Positions 44,187 to 56,300 of a stretch of DNA of 64,000 bases are shown one piece after another (position 1 is the first letter of the stretch; each line of letters begins with the position of its first letter). The stretch spans positions 167,853,220 through 167,917,219 of the forward strand of contig CM077162.1 in NCBI GenBank assembly GCA_039583875.1. The letters run 5' to 3'. Made by a program: the position numbers and the translations under genes. The notes below the pieces were generated by a model. That model worked only from the letters and a program-made list of their open reading frames with translations. It ran no database searches and was not told the DNA's origin. Origin of the DNA: Platanthera guangdongensis (taxonomy: Eukaryota > Streptophyta > Magnoliopsida > Asparagales > Orchidaceae).

Positions 44187-46813
44187 CTTTCACATATTCC
44201 AAGATACTTAGGGCTGATTGAAGATAAAATTACTTGGGGCTAGCATAAGTTGGCTCACCCTTCCTACCACACAATAAATATCTGTTCTTATGACTGTCAG
44301 ATAAATGAGCTTATCCACAAACTTTTTGTACTTTGTGATATCTAAAAGAAGAGGGGAATCCTCATTCCAACACTTATCATCCTCAACCGCCATTAGACAA
44401 CGAGCAGGGTTTTCCCCAAGAAGACCTGTCTCTTTTAAAAGATCCAAGGCATAGTAGTGCTGCGAGAGCACTACAGAATTGTTCTGCTGGGAGATCTTAA
44501 TCCATAAGAAGTAATTGGGAGATCCCATATCTTTTGTAACAAAATGCTGACGAAGATTCTTCTTTGTCAGGTTAATGCCAGTATTATCATCTCCTATAAG
44601 AAGAATGTCATCTACATACACAATAAGAATCACTAGCGTTATAGAAGACTTGCGTATGAACAGAGAGTGATCTTTAGTACTAATAACAAACCCAATAATG
44701 GAGATAACTTCACTCAACTTTTCAAACCAGGCCCATGAGCTTTGATTAAGACAATAGATTGTCTTTCACAACATACACACTTGAGTCTCCCCCTGAGCAA
44801 CATACCCTGAATGTTACTACAGGTAGAATACATGTAGATCTCCATAAAGGAATGCATTCTTGACATCTAACTGAGACATTTCTCAGTCCCTATTAACAAC
44901 CACATAAAAGAGGACATAGATCATCGTAATCCGAGAAACTAGAGAGAAGGTGTCAAGGAAATCCACACCATAGGTTTGAGTAAAACCCTTGGCAAACAAT
45001 CGGGTTTTATAGAAATTGACAGTACCATCAGGAAGAAATTTGATCACAAAAACTCACAGATAGCCAACCACATCACCACCTAGAGGTGGAGGCACAAGCT
45101 TCCAAGTACCCAGTTCAGTCAGTGTTTTCATCTCTTCATCCATAGTTGATTTTCGATGAGGAGCAAGGGCTTCTTGATAAGTAGTCGAGAGCACATTAGC
45201 GGAGAGATCAAAAGCAAAACTCTTGTATGAAGAAGACAACCGTGCATAAGAAACAAAAACACAAAGAGGATGTTGAGTGCAAGTTCGAGATCCTTTCCAA
45301 AGAGCAATTAGATGATCAATATCAAACGTATCAGCAATATTAGATTCATCCATTGGAGACATTGCATGTTTGAGAACTGTTAGTGGCAGCTCAGGAAGAG
45401 AAACAACACTAGGAGATAAGGAGGAGAAGGATTATAAAGTGTTGGAGGAGAAAGAAGTACAAGTTCAGGTAGAGATGCAAAGATTACAGGCAGAGAAGAG
45501 GGATCATTAGACAATAAGAGAGTATATGCGCAAGAAAAGTAAGGAACATCTTCAAAGAAAATGACATTCACAGAAACATACTATTTCTGGAGAAGAGGAT
45601 CATAATGCCTATATTCCTTTTGTGTTGGACAGTATCCAAGAAATATGCACTTAATGGAATGAGGAGAGAGTTTGTCACGAGCAGGAGAAGGAGAGTGATC
45701 AAACATCGTGCAGCCAAAGACACATGGTTGTAAAGGAAATGGTGTGCCATCGGGATACAGAATAGAGAAAGGAGTTTTGCTGTTGAGATCCGAAGAGGTA
45801 ATTTTATTGATTAGGTAACAAGATAGAAGAATAGCATGACCCCAGTATGATCGGGGAACATTCTTTTGAGTTAGGAGAGTGCGATCAATATCAAGGAGAT
45901 GACGATTTTTGCGTTCAGCAACTCCATTTTATTGGAAGTGTACGAATAAGTTGTTTGATGTATAATGCTACGATGTATGAAAAAATTAGTGAATTGATGA
46001 TTAAGATTTTCCTGCGCATTATTCGTACGAAGAATCTTAATTGACACACCAAACTGAGTATATTTCAAATTAAAAAGGCAGTGAAAACAAAGAAAATTTC
46101 AAACCGTTCCTTTAAAAGATACAACAAGTTACATCTAGAAAAGTCATCAATAAAAGTGACAAAATACAAACTCCCTCTTCCAACAAACTTAATAGAGGAA
46201 CGACCCAAACATCAGAATGAATAAGATTAAAGGGACGGGAGGAACTACTCTCTTATTGTGCTGGAAATGAGGATAGGTGATGTTTGCTGAGCTGACAAGC
46301 TTCACAGTTGAGAGAGAATCCTTCACAGGGTAAATCTAGCAGGAGTTGGTAAAGCAGACGAGGAGAAGGATGACCAAGGTAACGATGCCACTGGAGAATA
46401 GAAGTAGACACAGAGAAAGCTAAGACATTATCATGGTAGAACAATATGTCACTCTTAGTCCTAGTAGCAATCATCTCCTTGGAGCTTGGATCCTGAAAAG
46501 AACAGGTAGGAGAAGTAAAAGTAACGTACAATTCAGTTGTTTATAGAGAGAAGTAACTAAAAGAAGATTGCATGGAAAATTTGGGACTTAGAGAGTTTCC
46601 TCGAGAGAGAGATTTAGAGTGCAAGGACTATGACAGCCCCACACACATGCAATGAAAAACCATTCGCAATAAAAACCAGAGGTAACCGGCTATGTTTGTC
46701 CAAATGGGAGAAAAGAAGAGTATTGCATGTCATATGATTACTAGCACAAGAATTAATGAGCCACCTACCCTGAGTGACTACATTAACACTACCTGAAGAA
46801 GAGGCAAGAGAAG
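44187..46813 (-). pseudogene. C4 pol: protease to RT, minus strand
   Basis: Reading from high to low coordinates: protease remnant (about 46530-46800), GAG-pre-integrase region (46253-46531, with WHRYLGHPSPRLLYQ and CEACQLSKH), integrase core pieces (45870-46070, IKILRTNNAQE), integrase C-terminus (45380-45750, IFLGYCPTQK), and RT N-terminus (45054-45362, STTYQEALAP and GTWKLVPPP). The RT palm follows (44208-44717, VYVDDILLIGDD intact). The parts lie in different frames with stops between them, so no product is made. It continues at 30946 across E3. The family is a copia group distinct from the Sireviruses. Gag is missing because G5 inserted at 46813. Confidence 0.88.
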
Positions 46814-47898
46814 TGATGGAGCAACGGTGGATGAAGCCGAATTTGATGGAGCCACGGTTGGAGCCGACGTAGATGATGATCCTGAACCACCTTTACTTAA
46901 AGATGCGCGCCACAATGACAAAATGGCATGACGTTACAATCTGCGTTACAATCTCCGCCTGCGTCCACCACCACCTGTTTAATCTTTTGAGAACTTTATT
47001 TTTTCCTGCACTTTATAATTGGTTTTAAATGCATGACTGGTTATTTAATTTGTACGTTCCAGATGAGACCTAATGGGGTGTGATAGGGTTGTAACCATAT
47101 GGGAGTAAAAATACTCCTAACGCAGCTTTTACTCGATTATTATTGGAGATTTTCGGACAAGAAAAAACGTGAAGAATTTTCTTTTAGGGCTAGCCGTGAG
47201 CTGTACGATTCAGCCGCCTTCCCCCACCTAGCGTGAGACTCGCCTATTCCACCCGTCAGTGCGACTCTGGCGATCTACCCTTCGTGGTGGTGAGATTCCA
47301 CCGTCCCTTCGTGCGAAGCCTAGGGTTGCAACCTACCCGATCGCCGCCGCCCAACCTGCTCCCGCCGCCGCTCGACTTGCAGATCGACTCCAAGCCGCCG
47401 TCTACCCAAGCTTCTTCCACCTCTGGGAAATCTCTCCTTGTTGTTAACTCCAGTGGATCGTGCCTCATCCCCCGCTCGTGAGCACGGTGGTGATCCTGTG
47501 GACGTGATCCCTATGCCTCCTTCTTCTTTGTTTTGGGTAACGAGCTTCTTCCAGCCTCCTCGAGTGATGTCTTCTACTTTCGTGTCGTTTTGGGTGGAGA
47601 ACTCTTGGTGTGATTTTGGAAACTTAGAACTTCGCTGCCCCGCTCAAGCCGCTTGATTGCCTTGAAGCCAAAATAATTTTGTTTGAATGGATTTGGGAGC
47701 CAACCCAACCCCTTTCGGAAAGAACTTTGGTCGGAGTACTCTTGGATTAATATTGTTCAGATTTGAGAGCCAACTCGACCCCTTCTCGATCGCTCTTTGG
47801 TCGGAGTACTCTTGGATTTATTTTTTGTGTGTTTGCCTGTGGAGGGTTGTGACGGGTTAATGGGTAATCGGCGCGTGTTTTTTCGGTAGCCTGCATCA
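46814..47898 (+). repeat. G5 5' LTR
   Basis: TGATGGAGCAAC...GCATCA, 1085 bases. The first 107 bases match 62151-62257 with scattered changes. It ends directly before the primer site. Confidence 0.88.
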
Positions 47899-47902
47899 AT
47901 TT

Positions 47903-47915
47903 TGGTATCAGAGTC
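47903..47915 (+). other. G5 primer binding site, tRNA-Met type
   Basis: TGGTATCAGAGTC, four bases after the LTR end. Confidence 0.85.
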
Positions 47916-48008
47916 AGGTTCGCCAAATTTCCTAATTTGGCCCGATTCGCCCTAGGTCACTAGCGCACAAAAGTATTTTCTAAAGTAACGTTTTCCAAAA
48001 AAAGAGAA

Positions 48009-48010
<2 letters not shown>

Positions 48011-48060
<50 letters not shown>
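48011..48060. repeat. (AT)25 microsatellite
   Basis: Fifty bases of pure AT between the primer site and gag of G5. Confidence 0.97.
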
Positions 48061-48063
<3 letters not shown>

Positions 48064-48089
48064 TATACAAATTATTTTCCACGCTTCGC

Positions 48090-49130
48090 ATGCCCACTAG
48101 ATCCGGTCACGAGTATCACACATCCTCGTTAAGTATGGCCGAGGAATAACACCCAAATCAAAACACCAATCCGGTGGATGAACTTCATTTTGAAATGACT
48201 CAACAATTGGGGGAACTTCGGGAAATGATGGCCCAACGTTTGGCCAACCGAACCCCATCACCGCCTAGAGGTTATAGGCCACCCAACCGTCACCCCCTCC
48301 ACCATGAGGATGACAACTGGGATGACTTGTCTCCACATTCCCATCCACAACATTGACGTGCTGAACAGGAAGTCGACCTTACTCGCACCATTAAAATTAA
48401 TGCCCCCACCTACGATGGTCTAGGAGAGCCCCAAGTCTTCCTGAATTGGGTGTTAGACATGGGGTGCTATTACGAGTGGCATCACTTGACGGACCCGCAA
48501 AAGGTCAAAGTAGCACGGATGAAGCTAACGGGGAGGGCCAAAATATTTTGGCTAAATTAGGAGCGACGCTTGGGAACCGTTGACGGCGTCCCTCCGATCT
48601 GCTGGGACGTAATAAAAAATCTCTTGAAAGGCCAGTACGTCCCCGCTTATCATCGCACCCAGATGTTTCATGATTTGGCATCCCTTCGCTAAGGTGATCG
48701 ATCTGTTGCCGAATACATTGGCGATATGAAGGACAAGATGGTCCGTTGTGAGGTCCAGGAGATGCCCGAGGTCACCTTATCTAGGTTCTGTAAGGGTCTG
48801 AGTTACGATATCCAAAAGAAACTGTTGCGTTACGGCCATACAGACCTAAATACTACATTAAATGCCGCCCTTGACATCGAGAAGCACATCGCCTCCAAGT
48901 CCAAGTCAAAGTATAGCTCCTATAAGGGCAAGGCCACGACCACCACATCCACCACCACCTACAAGGATAAGGGTAAATTTAAAACTAGGGATTCTTCCAA
49001 CATTGTCATCACCGCTAGAGATGCTAAAACCCCGACCGGGGAACACAATCCCGTAGGGAAAATTAGTAAAGACAATGCTACGTGTTATCAGTGAGGAGTA
49101 ACTAGCCCCTATGCCTTCGAGTGCCCCACC
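48090..49130 (+). pseudogene. G5 gag, broken by in-frame stops
   Basis: The ATG at 48090 (MPTRSGHEY) starts a single frame of about 340 codons. The central region has the retrotransposon gag layout (APTYDGLGEPQVFLNWV, KVKVARMKLTGRAKIFW, SVAEYIGDMKDKM, LSRFCKGL). A decayed zinc knuckle, CYQ(stop)GV...FEC, lies at 49083-49124. The frame itself is never shifted; it is stopped near 48147, 48354, 48558, 48690 and 49092. Most of these stops can be read as single C-to-T or G-to-A changes of CAA, CAG, CGA or TGG. The intact product would form the particle. Confidence 0.82.
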
Positions 49131-49288
49131 AAAACTCGACCTTAGCACTAGTGGAGCCTATGGAAGACGGACCTGATTATGTCTATGAGGCTACGGATGA
49201 GTCCGACTTAGATGGCATACCTAGTGATCTGGAGGACGAATCACATCTGATGGTCATGCGGTGTATTCTCACTACACTCGCTCCCTAG

Positions 49289-49682
49289 ATGATTGGAATC
49301 AGGACCAACATCTTCTCTTTAATATTTAAGAGTGGAGAGAAATTATGCAAGTTGATTATAGACAGTGGTAGCTGCATGAACGTAGTTTCTAAAGCTGCGA
49401 TTTCTCGTATCTCGTTGGTTATGGAGCCTCACCCTACACCCTATCAGGTAGCTTGGATAAATAAGATGTCCCTACTGGTCACCAAGAGGTGTTTGGTTCC
49501 CGTTACGGTCAAGTCTTATACGGACCAGATATGGTGCGATGTCATCCCTATGGATGCGTGTCATGTCCTTTTGGGACGCCCATGGCTTTATGATCGAGGC
49601 GTTACTCATCATGGGCGAGCCAATACATACGAGTTTCAGCACAAGGGGAAGAAGGTCATACTAAACCCTACTACACCCAAGT
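49289..49682 (+). pseudogene. G5 protease, cut by T6
   Basis: Retropepsin-like aspartic protease with IIDSGSCMNVVS (about residues 24-35) and the second landmark HVLLGRPWLYD (about 90-100), as in chromoviruses. The frame ends where T6 inserted. The continuation towards RT starts at 59001. Confidence 0.82.
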
Positions 49683-51898
49683 TGTAATGCCCCGAAACTC
49701 AAAGGGAGAAAAAGGGTGATATTTGGGGCCAGTTTGGGTTCTGGCTGCAGGCACACGGCTTGGGACACGGGCGTGTCCCAGGGCGTGTCGACCCGTGTCG
49801 ACACTTAGCCGCGGTGTCGACGAGATTCTCTCGACGATTCGTTGAGACAAAGCACACGGCCTGCGACACGGGCGTGTCGCAGGGCGTGTCGACCTGTCTC
49901 GACGATCGTCCCGGGGAGTCGACGAGATTTTCTCGACGATCGTCGAGACAAGGCACACGGCCTGGGACACGGGCGTATCCAAGGCCGTGTCATCAGGTCG
50001 ACGATCTTCGCTCGACGAAGTGTCGAGTGTCGAGACCGTGTACACGGCTTGGATCCCAGGCGTGTCAAGGTGACACGGGTAGGGACACGGGCGTGTCCTA
50101 GAACCCGTGCAGTGCTCGGGTTGATTTTGGGGAAAAATCATGGGGTACACGGCCGGCCACACGGCCGTGTCAGGTGGAACACGGGCGTGTCAGCTCGAAC
50201 ACGGGCGTGTTCGATACCCGTGTGAGGTTCCAGGCGATTCGATTTTGACGGCGAATGAGGCACACGGCCCTAGACACGGGCGTGTGCCAGGCCGTGTTCG
50301 GTCCAGATTGGGCATTTCAGCCCCGAATCAAAGCCGTTCGTTTCCTTGTTTTGAGATCCAACGGCTGAGGGATGTTCCTGAAGGGATATACCCGTGAATG
50401 GACTTGGAAAACCCTTACTTTTCATAACTTCTCTTCTTTCTAAAACCTTAGCGAGAGAGGAGAGCCAAGGGAGGAAGAAGGAGCTAGATCCCGCCATTGG
50501 AGGAGCTTCGGAGCTCCGAATCGCGAGCCGACTCCGGATCCACGGAGGCAAAGCTAGTGCGGTGCTTTTTCATCCGATTACTTTTCAATGGCGCCAAAGA
50601 GGAACGCAAGGGTAACGATCCTCATCTTGAGCATGAGTAGCTCTCTTTCTTTGCATAGGAAGCCCGCTCTCGCGAGTTTGCAGAGAGTTGGAGGCATTCC
50701 TTCGGGTAGATATGTGAAGTCCCCATTGTTTAGAGTCCGTAAGCGAGAACGGACATAGGCATGATGTGTGAAGCCTACCCGGACATGTTGTTCTGGATCG
50801 GTGATGTTGCATTGCATAATGCCGGAGAAGACTCCACGCTATTGGTTGTTTTTTGGTTTTTCTACGCGGTAGATTGCAGCAGGGAGCCTTGGGGATTAAC
50901 CCAAAGGTGCACCCGGAAAACTGGGTGGATACGAGATCTTGCCAACTTGGTGGCCTGAGAGCCAACTTGAACATAACCGGGTTATGTGACTTGTGATGGA
51001 AATGGGACTCGGTGGAAGTTTGACCCGCGCAAATGGCTTAAATTGCCGTTGCGGTGTGAGCACGGGTTAGATGGAACCGTACCCATTCTATGTCATTCGG
51101 TTAAAGAGACCTAAAGGCACGTGACACTTACCATTGGCATAGATTAGGGTCTTCGGCGGTCAATGGCTTAAATTGTCGTGACCCAGGCCGAGAAGACAAA
51201 TTGCTCATAGGTTTGGCCGTCTAAGTGGCGGTGGTGAGTCCGGAATGTCAATTGCTTTAATTGACGTGACATCGACCGGTTCACCGAGAATGTGCCCTGA
51301 GTGCACGGGGCGTGTGGCCGTGCGAGCCAACATCTGTGATGAAATGGCTATTGTTATAAATTGCTCGCTTATGCTAATGAAATGCAGGGAAGGAGCATCG
51401 TCGCCCCGAGTTGGGGGCGGGATCGTTATAATTTGGTCAGCATTGCTGACCGTTGCCTTGTTTTGCCACCGTGCGGTGGTTTGTTGCTTGCAGGTGCAGC
51501 TGGACCAAGCAGTCAATAGCGGGCTAATGCCCTTTTTGTGAAGCCGGCCCTCGAAGGCCCAAGTGGAAGTGTTTACTGCTTTATTCATGTATGACCGGCC
51601 TGCGTGCCGTGGTTTGTAAAACATGTACTATTCAAGTGAAACATTTTGTAAGGCCTTAAGGCTTGTTTTGGGTATTTTGTATAACATTCCTAATTTGTAC
51701 TAGTGGACATTCGTGCTCTAATGCTGGGTTCTTTGTTACAACTTTTTTTAAACTGCTTCCGCTAGAATGCTCTGTGTAGGACGTTGAGATTGGTTGGATG
51801 GTTTCCATAAGTAACCACCCGGTCTGTCTGTAGTATATGGCGTCGGGCCCCGGCCGGACATACTGCTATATGCTATGCGATGGATAGGGGGTGTTACA
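49683..51898 (+). repeat. T6 5' LTR
   Basis: 2216 bases, partner of 56790-59000. U3 carries the ACACGGGCGTGT and TCGACGA array. After it come a leader-like CT/GA-rich stretch near 50410-50480 and a GGCCCCGGCCGGAC box near the end. Confidence 0.94.
49749..50292. repeat. ACACGGGCGTGT and TCGACGA array in T6 5' U3
   Basis: Repeated GGGACACGGGCGTGTCCC-like palindromes mixed with GTCGACGAGA, CTCGACGATCGTCGAG and GTGTCGACAC words. The second copy, at 56855-57402 in the 3' LTR, has several CG to CA or TG changes. Confidence 0.88.
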
Positions 51899-51901
51899 AT
51901 T

Positions 51902-51912
51902 TGGTATCAGAC
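51902..51912 (+). other. T6 primer binding site, tRNA-Met type
   Basis: TGGTATCAGAC follows the LTR end by three bases. Confidence 0.82.
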
Positions 51913-52122
51913 TACTGGTTTTGGTCGGACTTAAACTGAATTCGTTGGCGAATTCTTTTTAAGGGGTGGTGAGCACATTGTGTGCGTCATCGTAATAACA
52001 GTAAAAAGAACCCATGAATGTCCACTTAGGAATGAAAATACTCGTGTTTGAGGAACCTGCGTGTTCTATAATTGATGTTTGTAATTTATTTGGTCGCTTA
52101 ACGGTGTTTTGTACCACTATAG

Positions 52123-53266
52123 GTGACCAGAAGTGGTGTTGGGCCGTCAGAACGCCGAGTTTCTGAGGCTAGTAGGGCACTGGAAGTTGCTCCCGCAACA
52201 CCTCTGTCGGCTGAGAATATTCGATTGGTGGCTGAAGCGGTGTTGGTCGTGATAAATGCGCAGCCTGCCAGGCAAGCGCAGCAACCCGCTCCTGTGATGG
52301 AGCAGGAACCTCTGCAAGAGGCCGAGCCGAGGAGAGTGGAGCAAGTGGTTGTGGAACCAATAGTGCCAAGGAGGGCAACTGAGAGGCAGTTTAAGCATGT
52401 AATGAGCTTTAACCCTACGTTATTCTCGGGGTTGGGAACCCCATCTCAGGCTGAAGACTGGCTCTCCAGGGTGAAGAGAGTCATGACAGCAACGAAGATG
52501 GAGGAGTGGCAGATGACCACCATTGCTACGTTCCTTCTGGACGGTGAAGCGAGGATGTGGTGGGAAGGATTGGAGCTGCATCATTTGAGAGGTAGACAAC
52601 TGATAGACGTTCCGATGGAAGAGTTCTCGGGATTGTTCTTAGCAAGATACCTTCCTTCGACGCAAAAGATAGCGTTGGAGAACGAATTTTTGAAGTTGGT
52701 TCAGGGTGAGAAGAGCGTGGATGAATATCTCGATGAGTTCACTCGTTTGAGTCGATATGCTAGCTCCACCATCATGGATGAGGAGCGCAAGACTAATCGC
52801 TTTTATGAAGGCTTGAGGGATGAGTTGAGACTACTGCTTTCAGGGCCGATGACGTAGGGTTTCTTAACCTTAGTCAATATTGCCCGGTTCTTGGAGAAGG
52901 ACATGAAAAATGTACAAGCAAAGAAAAGCTTGGGTGAGAAGAAATCTGAGTTCAGAGTGCCGACTACTTCAAAGTCCAGCTATCGGAGGTCTTTCAAGAA
53001 GCATAGGACTTCGGGTCCAGCTCCTTCTGGCGCTTCTGGGGCGACTACGGGTCGAACCCCGGGCGCGTGTTTTACATGCGGAAAGACGGGGCATTTCGCC
53101 CGTGATTGTTGGAGCGGACGTCCTAAGTCCGAGAGAAGGTCGGGAGCTACTTATGAAGAGAAGGGAAAGGCGGTGGAGTCGACCGCATCCTATTATGCTC
53201 CGGCCCAACCAAGGGTGTACAATCTTGGCCAACAGGAGGCCATCAAACAAGCTGATGTGGTGACAG
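52123..53266 (+). pseudogene. gag: T6 gag, one in-frame stop
   Basis: About 380 codons ending in the zinc knuckle CFTCGKTGHFARDC (near 53070) and a short linker. The gag core shows FSGLGTPSQAEDWL, MWWEGLELHH, FLARYLPST and VDEYLDEFTRLSRYA, typical of Tekay-type chromoviruses. The first codon of the frame is GTG after a TAG, so the original ATG may be lost; the next in-frame ATG is near 52295. A single TAG lies at 52856. The frame continues into protease after the intron-like 53267-53344. Confidence 0.86.
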
Positions 53267-53344
53267 GTACGATTTAATATTTATAGCAAGTCACTTTCTT
53301 TAAATACTTATTATGCACATGTTACCTTACCACTGCTTGTTTAG
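53267..53344 (+). other. Putative 78-base intron between T6 gag and protease
   Basis: ACAG|GTACGA at the left and a TTGTTTAG|GATTTG end at the right. The stretch is T-rich, has stops in the gag frame and is 78 bases long. Removing it leaves eleven residues between the VVTG and LFDTG landmarks, the spacing I know from intron-less Tekay relatives. A branch-site-like CTTAC lies about 20 bases before the 3' end. Confidence 0.6.
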
Positions 53345-56300
53345 GATTTGTATTGATTTGTGAAAATCCGGCACGAGCACTCTTCGATACGGGAGCATCG
53401 CACTCCTTCTTGTCCGAAGGATTTATATAACGCATCGGAGTCCCTTCTTCGATGGCGAAGGATAAGTTGGATGTGTTGTTGCCCAATGGGTGTTCGATGC
53501 GAGCGGATAGGATCTGCGATGTTAAGATTCGTATTGGGGAGCAGGAGTTCGACCTGCGGGCGTCTTTACTTCCGTTAGTGGAGTTCGACGTCATATTTGG
53601 CATGGACTGGCTCTCGGAGCAGCAGGCCCATATAGATTACGGTAGCAAGGAAGTCAAGCTGGGAGCAAGTCGTGAAATGACTTTTACGGGCTTAAAGGGG
53701 TCGAGCAAGACATTGATGTCTGCTCTTCAGGTGGTGAAGGCGGTTCGTGCTGGTGCAGAACTGTTCTTTACACTAGTGGAGGTTGCAAGGCCGAAGCCCG
53801 CGTTAGATTGTATTTCAGTGGTATCGGAATACCCTGATGTGTTCCCCGCAGATCTTCTTGGAGCCCCGCCTCAGCGGGAGATAGATTTTACGATCGAGCT
53901 AGTTCCAGGTGCAAAACCTGTGTCACGATCCCCGTATCGGCTAGCGCATAAGGAAATGGCGGAGCTGAAAGTTCAACTGCAAGAGTTGTTGGAGCAAGGG
54001 TATGTGTGCCCGAGTTCTTTGCCTTGGAGCGCACCGGTCCTCTTTGTTAAGAAGAAGGACGGAAGCTTGAGGCTATGTATTGATTATCGGGAGCTCAACA
54101 AGCTGACAGAGAAGAACATGTACCCGATCCCCCGGATTGATGATCTATTTGATCAGTTAGTCGGGTCGACGGTGTACTCGAAGTTGGATCTCAAGGCTGG
54201 GTACTATCAGCTGCGAATAAGGGAGAGTGATATCCCAAAGACAGCGTTTAGTACGAGATACAGGCATTATGAGTTTACGGTCATGCCGTTTGGGCTGACA
54301 AATGCGCCGTCAGTGTTCATGGATTTGATGAACAGGACTTTCAGGGAGAACTTGGACCATTTCGTGATCGTCTTCATCGACGATATTTTGGTGTACTCGC
54401 AAAGTGAGGAAGATCACTTCAAGCATCTTCATTTGGTGTTGGAGACGCTAAGGAGAAATCAGTTGTATGCCAAGTTCTCGAAGTGCGAGTTTTGGCTATC
54501 CTCAGTGGCATTCCTCGGGCATATAGTGAGTGGAGAGGGTATTGCTGTGGATCCGGCGAAGATTGTTGCGATACGGGAGTGGCCTGAGCTTGCTACGGTA
54601 GCAGAAGTCCGGAGCTTTTTGGGGCTTGCCGGCTATTATAGGCGCTTCGTAGAGAACTTCTCGCAGATAGCGTTACCTCTCACTACTTTGACGAGGAAGG
54701 AGCATAAGTTCGTTTGGACGCCGGAGTGCGCGCGAGCTTTTGAGGAATTGAAGTGTCGGTTGACCACGGCGCCTGTGCTGAGTTCGCTATGTGGAACCGA
54801 AGGCTATGAGATATATAGCGATGCTTCGGGCAGCAGGTTTGGGTTGCGTGCTACTGCAACACGGAAGTGTAATATCTTATGGCTCAAGACAGCTAAAAGT
54901 GCATGAGAGGAATTATCCGGTCCATAACTTGGAGTTAGCGGCCGTGATTTTTGCCTTGAAGCTGTGGAGACACTATTTGTACGGTGTGAAGATTGATATC
55001 TACACCGATCACAAGAGCCTGAAGTATCTTATTGATCAGAAGGATCTGAATATGCGGCAGCGTAAATGGATGGAGTTCCTGGGGGACTATACATTCAAGA
55101 TCCACTACGTGCCTAGCAAAGTGAATGCAGTTGCGGACGCGTTGAGTCGCCGAGCCCCAGCTCAAGCCAATTGGCTATCGGTGCACGATGAGCGTTTGGT
55201 GCGGGAGTTGGAGGCGTTGGAGATTGCTTGTGTGGATAAGCAAGCAAGTGCTGAAGCAGTTCTGAATTGGACTGAAGTCCAATATGACCTGGCTGATCGT
55301 ATTCGACAGGCTTTGGATATGGATGCTCATATGAAGCAGTTCATGGTAGAGGCTCTGGATGGGTCAAATTCCCAATTCGTCGTGGAGGACGGATTGTTGT
55401 GGAAAGACGGTCGTCTGTGCGTCCCAAGTGAGGGCAATTTACGGGTGGAGTTGTTGTACGAGGCACACCATACCAAGTACTCGATTCACCCGGGGAGCAC
55501 GAAGATGTACCGTGATGTGAAGAAACTGTTTTGGTGGCCGGGTTTAAAGAAGGATGTGGCGCTATACGTAGCGAAGTGCCAAACCTGCGCCTAAATAAAG
55601 GCGGAGTGCCAAAAGCCGGGAGGATTTGTTAAGTCCTTGCCTATTCCGGAGTGGAAATTCGACGACATCTCTATGGAATTTGTGCACGGTTTGCCAAGGT
55701 CGCAAAAGGGGAACGACGCCATTTGGGTGATCGTGGATCGATTAACGAAGGTGTCGCATTTTATTCCGCATAGGAAGGATGATCCGGTGGAGAAACTGGC
55801 AAAGCTTTATGTGGATAACATAGTACGGCTTCATGGTGTGCCCCGCAGCATCGTGAGTGACCGAGATGGGCGGTTCACGTCCAATGATTGGAGGCTGGTG
55901 CAGTAAATGTTGGGAACAAAGCTGAAATTCAGCACAGCCTTCCATCTACAAACGGATGGGCAGACCGAGAGGGTCAATAGAACCATGGAAGACATGCTTC
56001 ACATGTGTGTCTTGGATTTTGGAAAGCAATGGGAAGACCACCTTTATTTGGTGGAGTTCGCATACAACAATAGCTACCAAGCGAGTATTCAGATGGCGCC
56101 TTTCGAGGCCCTATATGGTAGGAAGTGTCGCACGCCGTTGTCTTGGTTAGAAATGGGTGAGTCAAAGTTGTATAAGCGATCAGAAGTGGAGGATGCTACT
56201 TCTTTGGTGAGAACCATTCGTGAGAGGTTGCTTATCACTCAGGACCGGCAAGCGAAGTACTATAATGCCAAGCACAGGAATGTGGAGTTCGCTGTGGGCG

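Noticed and set aside
49671..50397. Overlapping ORFs of up to 163 codons in five frames in the T6 LTR (also 56679-57715)
   Set aside because: They arise from the CpG-rich palindrome array, which is open in many frames, and repeat in both LTRs.
51205..51624. A 139-codon minus-strand ORF in the T6 LTR, repeated at 58307-58726
   Set aside because: It is in both LTRs only because the LTR is duplicated. There is no recognisable domain, and it runs antisense to the R/U5 region.
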